Assembly (NCBI GenBank): GCA_905178155.1
Contig: CAJINV010000017.1
Coordinates: 612,722-676,721, forward strand
DNA from: Amoebophrya sp. A120
Taxonomy: Eukaryota > Sar > Dinophyceae > Syndiniales > Amoebophryaceae
Length of the DNA: 64,000 bases
Direction: 5' to 3'
The notes beneath the pieces are model-generated. The model saw only the letters and a list, made by a program, of their open reading frames with translations, did not search any database and was not told the origin of the DNA. Below, one piece after another: positions 45,474-57,500 of this stretch; position 1 is the stretch's first letter, and the number at the start of each line of letters is the position of its first letter. The translations under genes and the position numbers were made by a program.

Positions 45474-48400
45474 ATGATGAAAGTAAATTTCAGAAACGAT
45501 TTTGTCGCGTTGGACTGTCTTCGGCTTTCCGGAGAAGTGATCACGTACATTGTTGACCCGGAACTGATCCAGACCGTCCAGGATTTCAAGGTCTACCTGA
45601 ATTACCTCGAAGGCATCCCCGTGTCCCTGATCTCCGTGTTTCATGTCAAAACGGCCACAGCCGGAGGAGATGAATTATCTGGCTCTAAGGTTGGGAGTTC
45701 TTCTTCCAGGAGACCGTCGAAAGAAAGCAACGCTGTCGGTCCTCCAGGAGTAAATTTCCAAGCGAGCGAAAGCGGTTCGGCGTTCGAAGAGGAGGACCAA
45801 GCTGCAGGCGATGCCACGAATCCACTTCAGACTTGCTCGAAATCCACCGCAGGAGGAAATGGTGCGGCTTTGACGGAGGAGCTTCTAGAAGACAGCATTC
45901 TGCTCTCTGAGCTGACGCTGAATTCGCAATTAACGTCGCAGCAGCATCCGGGGTCTAGTACAACAAGTTCTTCCGACAGCTGTGTAATTCTGGTCACACC
46001 ACGAAACATCAAGGCTAACGCTAACGCATCTTCTTCGCAGCAAGCCCTCGCGGCCGAACTTCACTCCCGAGTCCAGCTCCGACTCATTATCAACGGGGTT
46101 GCGTTTCCGAAGGAAGTTAACTCCGATTTTTCCTTCCTCAACCAACTGGGTTTGGAGAAGTGCCGGCAGTGGGTTTTCTTGGAGGCTTTCAAGGACTGCC
46201 ATATGAAATGCAAATATGTCTGGGTCTGGAAGATTCTTACATTTGTCATGTATGTCTGACATGACTCGAGAATCAATCTGTGATGCATGGGCACGAAAAG
46301 ACTCTCCTATCTGTCATGCAAAAACGCAGCTTCTCATGCGGAACACGCAACACATAGCAGCTCAAAAATTTGTCATGCTGGGCTGCGTATTGCAGTCCGG
46401 CTATCATCCACTTTTTGCATCACAAGTTTCCAGACCCAGACATGTTTGCATTTGATATGCCAGTTGTACGAGCAGTTGAAGGACAAATCCGCGTTTTTCT
46501 GCCGGGTCTGCAAACAGCACCGGGAGGCGGGGAACGTGATCCTAGCGCTGGCGGAGTCTCCGAAATTGATCGAGTTTTTGGATTTCCGAACCGAGATGCC
46601 CGTGCTGAACGCGGAGGTCATGCCGGGGTATTACTACGTGGAGCAGGGCTGTACTGCTAATATTTTTTGCACTGGGGAAGAACAAGGAAGGAACGTTAAA
46701 GGTAGAAGCACCAGCGTAATTGCCATGAACGCGACCAACAGGAACCCGAAGGACCCTGCGGGGGTGCACGATACAGCTGAACACGACAGCACTGAGGAAG
46801 TAGTAGACCATCCAGCAGCAGCCACTGCTGCTGCTGCTGCAGAAAATAAGCCAGTACAACATCAACAGCAAGCGAGTAGAAAGACCACTCGCCGCGGGTT
46901 GACCACCGGTGATCTCATCCACAATCGGACCAGTGATGTTGGAGAAGGTGAGAACCAAACACCGGAACAGGCCCTGTATTCTGTTCTGGAACAACTCCGG
47001 TTCCAGAACAGCGGGATGATGCAGCGGGATTTCCTGCCAGCCACGGCGAGCAAACGACCATTAATCGTCGGTGCGGATTCGTCCTTTGAGCATCTGGTTC
47101 AGGCTGCGCGGAAGCCGAATAACAGTGGCGGGTCGTCTGCATCTACTACTAATTCGCCGGTGAGTAGAACTGCAGCTCTACTTTCGCCGGACGACCCGAA
47201 TTGGACTAAGGAGACGCTGAAAGACAGTGATGTAGAAGCTGTTTTGGAATTGGAGGATGAGAAAAATGGTATTCACGATGATGCAGGACGAGGAGGTCGT
47301 GCTCTCCCCGGAGGGGTCGGGGAAGCACGAACCATCGGACGCGAGATCAGAGGGGTAAGGCCGGCCCAAGACGAGGCCGAGCCAGAGACATACAACCTCC
47401 CGCAAGTTACCGACCGCTCTCCCTGCGCAGTAACTGGGTACTGCCCCCTTTTGCACAGCAGGTCCGCGATTTTGGGAAACACCGACCCGGAGATAGTACT
47501 GGAACAGGAGCGCGCAAGTCTTCTACACCAGGAGAGCGCCTCCAGGAGCGACTTCTCTAATGAGCGCGGAGCAGCACAAGCACGACTACAAGAAGAAAAC
47601 CTAGAAACCCAGCCGGGTTGTACAACTGCTGCAAAGGCATCAGATGACGTTGATGCTGTAGTTTCATCGGCGCACGATACTGCCACGGAGGACGATGATG
47701 TGCTTGATGTCCCAGCGGGACGAGAAGAAGAGCCTAGAACAAATGCAGGGGTCCCTAGAGGACCGCCGGCGCATCAACAGCCGGAGGGTGAACAGGTGAA
47801 TCCGAATACCGGGTCGGAGACAGAGGTTTATGACCCGCACGTGTATTCCTACTACACGTTTCTCTACGATAGAGAGCGATCGTCAGCTGGGTCACAAGAT
47901 TTTTCAAACAAAAACCATGCTGGAACGGAAGTACAAGACGACTTCAAGCTGAACGGTGACGCAGCACAGGATCATTTTCAACGAAACGGGAATGTTGACG
48001 CTCTACTTCCTGAGGATTTCGGCAAAGGAAAGACCGGCGGCTTATGCTTACCCTCCACTTCGCGTTCGCAACAAGCGCTCCAACATCTGCCGAGAAACGA
48101 CCACTCGTTTTGCCTCAGCGAAGCTGAAGACCGGAATGCGCCGGCCTCGGGTAAATCTTCCGCGACCTTCTGTCCGATTGCGTCGCATTCCCTACTTTAC
48201 ACCATCTTCAACGAAGCCGAAAACGCATTTTTTAGCTCGGTGAAGGAGCAGTCCATGCCCTCCAACTACAAGAGCGGTACAGCAACAACGCAACATGCCC
48301 TGAAAAGGACGCAGAGCTCGGAATCCTGTTTGAAACGGAAAACGACTGCAGTCTCGAGCGATAAGCAGCCGGCAAGATTGCCCGATGCTGAGAAAAACAG

Positions 48401-50504
48401 CCATTTTTCTCACGACGTACTGCAACACTCAGGGGGCACGACTTCTAGCAGTGATGCAAAGACGGCAAGAGAAGGCGAACTCCCCTGGGGGTACAACACC
48501 GGGTATCATGTGTCTTCTCCTTCGCAGTGGCACCGTCCTACTACCCTCTCCCCGGCCGGCCTGGGACCATCGAACTACAGAGTTGTTGTAGATGAACACT
48601 CGACCTACCGCTCGCCCAATTTTGGGGGGATTTTCCGCCGGAGGAAAAGGATGAACCGGATGAGCTCCGCGACCGACAAGCAACTTCTGTACCAAAAAGC
48701 GATCGCCATGTACTATGAGGAGCAGCAGCACGCCAGTGGGAGCTCCGCATCCAGGCTTTTCTGCGACCCCGAGCTGCTTTATTACCAGTCGGAGCCAGAG
48801 GACCTGGAAACAAAGTCCTACGACTTTCACCCCGTTTCGCGGGATCACCATCACATGCTCTTCCGCCATCAAGGCGGGTTTGGGAAAAAGACGGCATCAG
48901 GTGGGGTCGTACAACTGAACAATCAGGGCGGGAGTGCTACAACAACACCGGCAGGAGGACATCTTCATACCGGAAATAAATCGAGTGTATTTCATCTTTC
49001 GGCACCATCGTCGACGAAAAAACCGGTTTCCAAGTCAACGCACGTTGTGGAGTTGCTTCGAGAGGAGCACAGTTCGTTTTCCCCTTCGGACGATGAAGAC
49101 AAGCAGTTAGACGCGGACATTCAAGTCCAGAAAGTGCTAGAATTGGGCATAAGACAACACAATCAACATCATCTTCATCACAAGAAAGTGAAAGAGGATG
49201 CACAGGTGGAGCACAATTCATTTTCGAAAAAACTGACGGCAGCAATGGAGGCACAGAAGAGCCCGAAAATTTTCAGCCGGACAGAATTTGAACTTGAAAA
49301 TAACGGAGAAAATCATCCAACAGCGGACTCTTACAGCGTCACTGTCTTCCAGCACGAAGAAAAAGTTGAAAATATTTGTCACCCGACCAGTAGTTCCGCA
49401 ATACACTTACACGCCGAGATCATGTCAGCAGACCGAAGGGAAGTAGAGGCCGCGCAAGAAATGAATTACCTTGGAGAACAAGAAACTACAACAAGTCAGC
49501 CCCCGAATACAACAGCAACTACCGAGATTTACCACGGTCCCATGACGCTGTCCGAGTACCTGAATTACATCAATAGCACGTCCGGGGAAGATGACACCAG
49601 TCCTTCGGGATCCGACCCGACCACCGCCTGTCCGCTGACCAGCAGTGAACAGCAGAGCTCGCTGGGCAATCTCAGTCCCAGAAGCACAGTCTCTCCTGTC
49701 CTCGGGGGTGGGGCGGCAGCAGCAGCATCTTCCGTGGCAGCGGTCACAGGAGCAGGTGCAAGTACAACTAGCTGGACTTCTAACAATATCCTCTCTCCTA
49801 CATTATCACCAGGAGCTTCTCCGTCCTTGTCCACACGAATGGCTTTAGTGGAAGACGAAATCTCCGCCGCATTCGAAAACCGCACGCTGTCCACGCCAGC
49901 GAGAACAAGTCATGTCGATAGCAACAAGTTCGACACAAGTAGCTCGCACAGAGACCACCATAGTACTCATTTTGCGGGAACATTAAACACCAACCACGAC
50001 AGCTTCGAGCAAACCCTGCAGCAACGGACGCAACTGCTCTTTGAGCACAGCACGCGATCCAGCAATACAACTGCAAATCCGTCCCTACAACAACACAGTA
50101 GCACGAAGTACAAGCTCCACTACGACATGCTGAACTACGTGGATGACACGGGAAGAACCCCTTTAGCCTGGCTCCTCGTCTGGAAACACGAGCAGGCGGC
50201 GACCAGCGTAATCCGGAGGGCGGACTTTGTCAACGTAAACACGAAAGACAAGTGGGGCGGGATGCTGTTAACGCTCGCCGTGCCGCAAAACCGGCTGTTT
50301 TTGGAGATTGCGCGGAGGAGAGCAAAGGATCTGTACCTGCAGTCGATCGAAGACGTCTTGCAAAGCGGATTGCCGGCGTTCCGACTGGCGGTGAAATTAG
50401 GACTGGCGGAGAAGCGGGAGCACATTCTGAAATCGCAAGAAAAAATTTTGTCCTTTCTCTGCGACCGGAAGCGGGCGCGGGAGGAGATGGCGAAGTTGGA
50501 ATGA
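45474..50504 (+). CDS. Large ankyrin-repeat protein, two exons, 1589 aa
   Basis: Exons 45474-46201 and 46463-50504, split by an introner; the sum is divisible by three. The C-terminus (about residues 1465-1560) carries two to three ankyrin-like units: YVDDTGRTPLAWLL, then VNTKDKWGGMLLTLAV, then a helix-turn-helix continuation. The N-terminal 55 residues (VALDCLRLSGEVITYIVDPE, then VQDFKVYLNYLEGIPVSL) form a compact beta/alpha segment of ubiquitin-like look. Another such segment follows a linker (VQLRLIINGVAF ... WVFLEAFKDCQLYEQL). Next comes a CRVC motif shortly after the introner. The middle 1100 residues are low complexity: Ser, Gln, His, Glu and Ala runs. A scaffold or regulatory function is likely from the ankyrins; no partner can be named. 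Confidence 0.75.
46202..46457 (+). mobile_element. Introner element, family A (256 bp)
   Basis: Left TATGAAATGCAAATATG; right CATGTTTGCATTTGATA. Perfect flanking repeat TGCCA (46197-46201, 46458-46462). Excision joins GAC TGC CA to G TTG TAC in frame. Confidence 0.93.
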
Positions 50505-51421
50505 AGGAAAGATGTTGACAATTTTGAATTTTCATTTTGGAGCTAAGTACTCTGTTTTGAATCGTTTTCGTTTTGACGTGTGCGTTTTGAGTTTGATATG
50601 AGGACGAAAAGAAAAGGATCTTGCCTTTCTAGATATGATAATCTTCTTGTCCTAGTGTGAAAATAAGAACAGTCTGGTCGTGCCTCGCCAGGCCGCCGAA
50701 TTAGTTCGTGTGTTACATAGAAGCGCTTTCAAGGTGAACTTCATTTATCGAAAATAAGAAAGCTCCTGATCTGTCTCTGTGTCATTCTCATTCATTTTTC
50801 TTTTTTCTCGCAACTACAAGCACAACCTCCCGTGCACGTAAACGATGGAACGCATATTGCTACGCTGAAAATCTTGATTCCATTGCACGTTATTGCAAAA
50901 AGAAGCAGTTTTGCTTCTGAGTCGGAGCTACGATTAACGAACATCGTCCGGACGAATCCTGCTTATGGGCACGTACGGCCACTCGTTCTATTTGGTGGAA
51001 AGGCTGAAGATGTTCTATTGGGTGGGTGTCCTTTGCTTGGTGCAGTGTGAGAGTACGTTCTTTGCGTTGGCGTTCGCCGAGGGAGCTGTTTCATGTTAGA
51101 GTGCTTTATGCCATCCGCGGGCGCACAAAAGGATGGGGTAAATTTTTTGAGACGACGAGTGAGTGCCTACAAAGTCGCACACCTCGGAAGACTTCTGTAC
51201 TCTCATCACTTTGAGATAGTTCATCGGAGCGGTCGCGCGACCACGGGGTTACATCGAAAGGCCATGGCCGAAGGTCGACCGCGGTGAAGACTGGCTGGGC
51301 CGCGCAAGGTCGTCGCGGCATAGAAAATAACCTTCGGCGTGCCCCCGGGAAGAGCATACTTAACGACGCAGTAGACCCGATCCCTCCGACCCTTTCCGCG
51401 AAAGAACACGAGGCCGAAAAA
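50505..51421. other. Intergenic region and uncertain 5' part of the next gene
   Basis: An open frame continues upstream of 51422 to about 51284 without an ATG, so a 5' exon may be missing. Otherwise nothing supportable. Confidence 0.5.
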
Positions 51422-53906
51422 ATGTTGCAAACTACATCAACCGAGCGGTACATTTTAACGCAGTTTCAGACGTTTCTGCAGCAGACCGCCGGGACTACGG
51501 AGCTCTTCTCCCCGACCAATGTGGAGGCGCAAAACTTCGGCCTGCTCGTCGGCTTTCGGGAGCTAGGGGACCGGTCGTTCTTCCTCCTGGTTTTGCTCTC
51601 CGCGCTGTTTGGCAAAACGTTGAGCTGCCACTTGGTCACAGCGCTGGTGTTCGCGTTCTTGTTGCAGGTTGCGGTAGTGCTGAGTTTGGCCAGTTTTAAG
51701 AATGAAGGAGCACAACTACCAGGAGGCGCAGCGGGGGCTTCCGGAAGGGAACCAGCAGCTCATTCCGCACACTCGTCTGAAGTCACGAGTACCACCAGCA
51801 AAGGCAGCGCAATCTTCACATCAGGTCCCTACGACAATGCCAATTTTGACTTTCGCACCGTGTCCACCCACGCGCAGATTGCCACGATTGCCTGCTTTTT
51901 CTTCCTGACGCTGAAAATTTTCTTTGTGGATTTAGCGAAGGCCGACAATGGTTGGGGGCTGTGCGGGGGTGGTAGTACAACAGGGAACTACGGCAACGAG
52001 TCCGCCGCGGGGTTTGTGGAAGAGGACGAATTTGAAGAAGACGAGGACATATCAAGTGCAAATATGTCTGGGTCTGCAACATAGCAACTTGTCATGCTAC
52101 GTCTGAATCATGCAAGAATCTGTTTTGCATCAGTATCAAAAGCCGTCCTTTTTTGACCAAGGTGAGAGAGTTTCTCATGCAGAATAGGCATGATAGAGAT
52201 CTCACAGAATCTGTCATGCTAGGTCCTGCATTCCAGACCTCATGGGTCATCGAAAGCCTGCGTTACAAATCGCGTACTTACTCTACCAGACCCAGACATA
52301 TTTGCATTTGATAGGACGCGGTGGACGTCGTGTACTTGGACGCGTCCGGGCAGATTGCGCACAACGCCGGGGTATCAAATGTAAAAATGTCTGGGTCTGG
52401 AAACTTGTGATGCTGGGTGGCGTCTCATGATGAGGCCACAAATGCTGGATCAGCATGACAAGTTTCTGAGCTTCTAGGTGTTGCTTATTCTGCATGACAA
52501 ACTGCGTTTCTGCATCACAGAAAGATGGGGCTCTTGGGTAATGTGCATGACAGATTTAAGGGTCATGCCAGACAAGCATGACAAACATGCATTCTTCCAG
52601 ATCCAGACATATTTGCAATCCATACGGGGAGATGTACCGAAACGCGGCGCAACAGGATGAAGATTACTACAGCGACGCCGGTGCGACACCCAGAAATAGC
52701 AATAGTCGGGCGTCTGTGGGTATATTGGCGAGGGTTTTTTCTTCTCTTTGCATAGAAAAGCTAGGACCTAGTAGTTGTGGAATTCGAAACAAGAAATTCA
52801 GGGGTGATCACATTGACAGCAAATAATGATTCAGCACACACCAACATGTACATGAAGCGCAGTTACTTTTTTCAATTTGCTTTTGTTGTCTATTGCATGC
52901 TTGATGGACATGACTTTCCCATGAACCGGATCAGGTAGCTCCCGCGACATCGAAACCGGAGAGGCCGACGGTCTGCTTTCAGCAGGTCGTGGAGACGAGC
53001 AAGCGAGATTAGCATCGCAGTCCTCAGCGGCCTCGAGCGGACGATCACACGAGTACACGACGTCGACACCCTCTACGAGGTCTTCTTCCCCCGCTACTGA
53101 GCCTCCCGCCCACATGCTTGTTCAACAGCGCAAAGCGAGCTTCACCGGTTGCGGAACGAGGGGCTGGGGTAGTAGTTCTTACAACTACCGTGGAACAACC
53201 AATTTCTACACGACCGCGTTTGCCAAAAACGCCCTGCCCACGCATCAAAAATACCAACAACTGGTGCAGCAGCAGTACCAAAGCACGGGGAGTTTCATGG
53301 AATGCTTCGAACAGGGGTCCTACGTGTTCGCACTAACAACTCTGCTCTTCTTGCTCCATTTGGAAGATCGGGGACAGCAATTACTGTCGGAGCGAATTGA
53401 GGAAGAATTTCTTGTCGGGGAGGTGCGCAGGTAGGAGTCGACACTTTTTGTTGCTGTGATAATGGAGGTCTGAGTGTGCTGTAAGATGATTTTCTATCAC
53501 TCCTCGTGCACGCGCTCGGCTCTTGCAGTGGTATTTATTTGCGCAGTTTCATTTTCACTGTCTACACCAATCCCAGGTATTGTCAAATAAATTTCACGAC
53601 ATTCACAGCTGGCAGCTTCTGACGATTGGCACGTCCGTGCTTCTCCTTTCCCGGTTCCTCGCTGTTTGTGCAGGCTTCGTCCTGCAGTGGATGCTGACGA
53701 GACGAGCCGTGATGGTGCTGTGCATTTTGGCTTTTGCGGGATTCGTGCTTTCCGAAGGATGTACTGCCGCAGCGGAAAATTTGGAATCAAATTCCATAGG
53801 TCATGCAGAGAGGACGAGGAGGGGTAGCTCTTTATCTTTTGGCACGGCGTTTCGTGCTGGGAGGTCTGCCCTTCAAACAACGCCGTCTTCTTCAGGGGCT
53901 TTTTAA
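51422..53906 (+). CDS. GDT1/TMEM165-like cation transporter, five exons, 521 aa
   Basis: Exons 51422-52048, 52318-52372, 52630-52719, 52935-53430 and 53609-53906; the sum is divisible by three. Two introners and two GT-AG introns separate them. The first family motif is intact at about residues 46-52 (RELGDRSFF, the E-x-G-D-[KR]-[ST] signature) and is followed by two hydrophobic helices. A third lies near 150 (IATIACFFFLTLKIFF). The second half has TTLLFLLHLEDRGQQ (about residue 400), where a second E-x-G-D-[KR] motif is expected; it reads E-D-R-G-Q-Q, so it is altered. GTSVLLLSRFLAV and a last helix end the domain. UPF0016 proteins exchange Ca2+/Mn2+ for H+ in Golgi or plastid membranes. An acidic and Ser-rich loop of about 230 residues separates the halves. 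Start codon uncertain. Confidence 0.65.
52050..52313 (+). mobile_element. Introner element, family A (264 bp)
   Basis: Left TATCAAGTGCAAATATG; right CATATTTGCATTTGATA. Flanks GGACA/GGACG (one mismatch). Excision joins GAG GAC to GCG GTG in the acidic loop of the GDT1-like protein. Confidence 0.9.
52373..52624 (-). mobile_element. Introner element, family A, reversed interior (252 bp)
   Basis: Left TATCAAATGTAAAAATG; right CATATTTGCAATCCATA. Perfect flanking repeat CGGGG (52368-52372, 52625-52629). The interior is the reverse complement of the copies at 35709 and 46202. Only a 55-nt exon separates it from the preceding copy. Excision joins GCC GGG G to AG ATG in frame. Confidence 0.93.
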
Positions 53907-54565
53907 GTACCTTCAGGCGCACTGAGACTCTTACTTAATTACAAGCAATTGGGCGGTTTTGTTAATAGGAAGCACAAGCAAGTGTGTAGTGGACACGAGA
54001 CGGGCACAGTGGGCCTCAAGGTTGTTGTTTTTTTCCGAAAATTTATTTGTCCACATGAAAACGAAAACGAATATGAAAATCACCAGGCGTTACAGAGATT
54101 CCCTCGCAATGAAACAGCATGCGTGAAACTTACAGACAGTCGAAGATGAAAGAGCAGGAGTTCGTTTTTCTCGTGCTAATACCATCGTTGGGAAGTTGTA
54201 CTTAGATAGTTGTACTTAGATAGTTGTAGAAATAGAAGAAGTTGGAAGAACAATTCGATGTCGTCGTAACTGTCGTCTGGTCGTCGCCATGTGTTGAAGC
54301 CTTTCTGATTCGTCGCTCCGCGTAAGTAGTAAGTGCACTCTATTTATTCGTGCTCTTCGCGTTATCATGACATAAAATTTCTTTTGCTTCCACAAAAAGC
54401 GTTATGAAGCTTAATTCAAGTAGAGAGGCGTCTTGTTCCCAAGAAGATCTGAAGCCTAGATAGAAGCCAGCACGGGTTTTTTTCTTGAAGCACAAGAAGA
54501 GTAAGGAGTAAGTGCCCGATCTTGTTGTTTCTTGTGCCTGAAAAAGAAGTCTTCTTTTCTTCAAA
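53907..54565. other. Intergenic region
   Basis: No supported gene. A 14-mer TTGTACTTAGATAG is tandemly doubled near 54197-54226. Confidence 0.55.
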
Positions 54566-57500
54566 ATGCCCGCCCCCCACATATGGCTCGACTCCATTCG
54601 GGAGGCGCGGGCCAACCTGCAGCTCAGCGGCGCAGTGATGGTAGGAGGCGAAACGGAAGATGGGCAAAGGCTGCTGGCGGAGGCCAGGGCGTATTTTTTG
54701 TTTTTGGGAAGATTTGAATTTTGTTGCTCTGCTCGTGCCTCTAGTGCATGACAGACATGACTGGAAATCCCTGTATCGAAACATAACAAATCCTCACAGG
54801 ATCATGGCGCAGAAGCAGGAGGCGAATCCGCCAATAGTCGTTCCGCGTAAAGCACCGGATCGCGTTTGCGTGTGGAGGCCGGGAAGGTTATGGAATGTGG
54901 ATCTGCAAAACCCACGTGCTGTGGCTGGGATGTAATGCTGTAAAGATTTTTAGCGTGGTGCTGGTCAAACAATTCTCTCTGCATTTGTTCAGGGTCTGGC
55001 AGAAGATCCAGGATTGCAGGATCACATCATCTTCAGTGGTGCCCATCTTCCAAACACAACGCTCCGTTGTATCGCGAACACAGGCTGACAGCCACAGTTT
55101 TTGTTTTGCGGCTTGCATTGCATAAGTTCCTCGGGAAAACTTGGTCGACTTGCGGTACTACGTGGATAACGGGAAAGGGCGGGTAGCAGTGTCCGAGAAC
55201 CCATCGTGGTACAGGATTCAACGTCAAATTTTGATGGTTTGTGTGCTGCATAATCCACATTAGGCCTTCAGCATGAGAGAAACCTTTTTTCATGCTCAGT
55301 TTTGCATAGTAGATTCAGGTTGCAAGTACGCAAATTCGAATGTGTATGAGGTACCCCGGCGTCTCATTCAAGAACGGTAATGGCATGAAGCAGGTTCGCG
55401 CAAACAAGCAGGCTCGTGACCTTGACAGTTGGTGCGTCTGCTGGGCGACGAGGGACGAGGAAGGGAAGCCACTGCGACTGGCGCGCCACTTCTACGTGGG
55501 CCAGTTTTACACGAAGAACGACCAGAATTACGATCACGCGAAGAGACGGGCGAGGCAGTTTGCCATTGAATTCCGGAAGGCGAAGGTAAAATGTTGGATA
55601 CGATGGTTTATTTTACCCACGCGGTCGCGATGATATTTATCGTTTTCGAATAATTGTATACGCAGTTGCATAGTGGTAGCGGAGGTGTAGGGCGTCCAGT
55701 TTGTGGACCACCGGAACTACAAGTGGTGAAAAAATGAAAAAAAATTGCAAATACCAGGTAAAAGAATACGACGAAATGACACGAGAAAGGGATTTATGAA
55801 ATCATGAAAAACAACCCCACGATTGGATGTTTCACTGCGATCTCGACCGATGCAGATACTTACATAGTTGCATGCACGAGAGAGACAGTTCCTGTAGCTC
55901 TTCTTCAAGAAAATGCCTGTAAGTCAGCACACTTCGAGAGGCATGACCATCGGTTAGTATGTAGTGAGGTCACCGAACGGTTCTAACCAGGGAGTTTTTT
56001 TGACAGCTACCCTGAAAAACGACCGGCAGTTTTCAAGCGGCCGGAAGCGTTTTTGCACATAAAAAATTTGCACTTATCAAGCGGCCGGGGCTTTGAAGTC
56101 AAACAAGCCCGGTGGAAAACTATCGATTCGCACTTGATAAAACGACGCAGGGGAGCCGGCAAAAGGGGCGCCCTTCTGAGGCGCCCACCGCCTTGATTTC
56201 TGGCGATTTGGGGCGCCCAAAAAGGGGCGCGCAAAGAACGCGCTCAAAATCAGAACAGCGAAACAGCATGGCACGGCCGCGATTTCGGAGCACTTTAGGC
56301 GGCCGCGAAAGCGGCCGCCTTTTCGCCGCTTTCAGAGCCTGGGAAGCTTTGCAAAAAGCGCCGGAGTGAAAAATAAAAACGCGAAAAAGAAAAAGCGCCC
56401 CAGACGCGCAAAGCCAATCCGCATGCTATGGGCCCGATTTTTCTTCGCTTTTTGGGCGCCCCCCGTAGCACCCGGATCGGCCCCATAGCATGGGGGCTGG
56501 CTTTCGGAAAGGAATTTCGGGAATTCGCCAAAATTTGTGACGTTTCTCAAGTGACCGCCATACCGTGCGGCATAACGTTCCTCACGGTGGTATGGCGAGC
56601 CCAAAAAAAGCAAAGCCGCGGCCAAGGCGGCGGTCGGCAAAAAAACGCCCACGACCTCACTACCCCCGCCCCGGCGGCTATATTTCGTACTAGAAGATAC
56701 AGAGGCATGTTGAAGACAAGAGATGAAACTCGTTGACACGACCATTGACAAATCCAAAAAAGTGAAACAACACGTAAAAGAAAATTTCTACTTCCCGTCC
56801 ATACCCCCGGCTGAATTTCGAGCGGCTCCGGGCCCTGGACAAGTTACACCAGTACCGCGCGCCGAGAAACCGCGTCGCCGCACGACAATCCGGGAGGCAG
56901 GGGGTAACGTGGATGAAAACCAGCCAGTCCTGGCAGGTACAACTACGCGTGTGGGATCCCGCGTTGCGGAAGTCGCGCGTGATGAAGCAGTGCCACGTGC
57001 GAATCGCGTTTCCCGACGGAACCACGCAGGAAGACGACGAGGCAATAGAAGCGGCCGTGGAGAAAGCGAGGTTACTGGCAATCGAGATCAGGAAAGAATG
57101 GGAGAGAAGGTAAAGTGAAGACTGCAGTCGTGGTTTCTGCAGCGTGCAAAAAATGTTTATACATTTAAATGCACTTAATCTTGTTTTGATTGTCTCGCGC
57201 ATTTTTGACGCTCCTAGTGTTACAGAAATGAAATTTCCAGAATTATTTGTGATGGAAAAAGCGCTTACACAAACACAACAGGTATCGTGTGTACACGGTG
57301 AAGCACTACGCCCTTCATCCGAGGTATGACGAGAACGGAAAACTGATCGAGGATGAACCGTATGAATTGCAAAAATCCCTGGATGTCTGGAAGAAAGCGC
57401 GATTTGTCATGCTGCTTTTCCATGACCCATGAGGTCTGGAATGCCGGACCTAGCATGACAGATTCTGCGAGACCTTTCTAATGCCTAATATCCTGCATGA

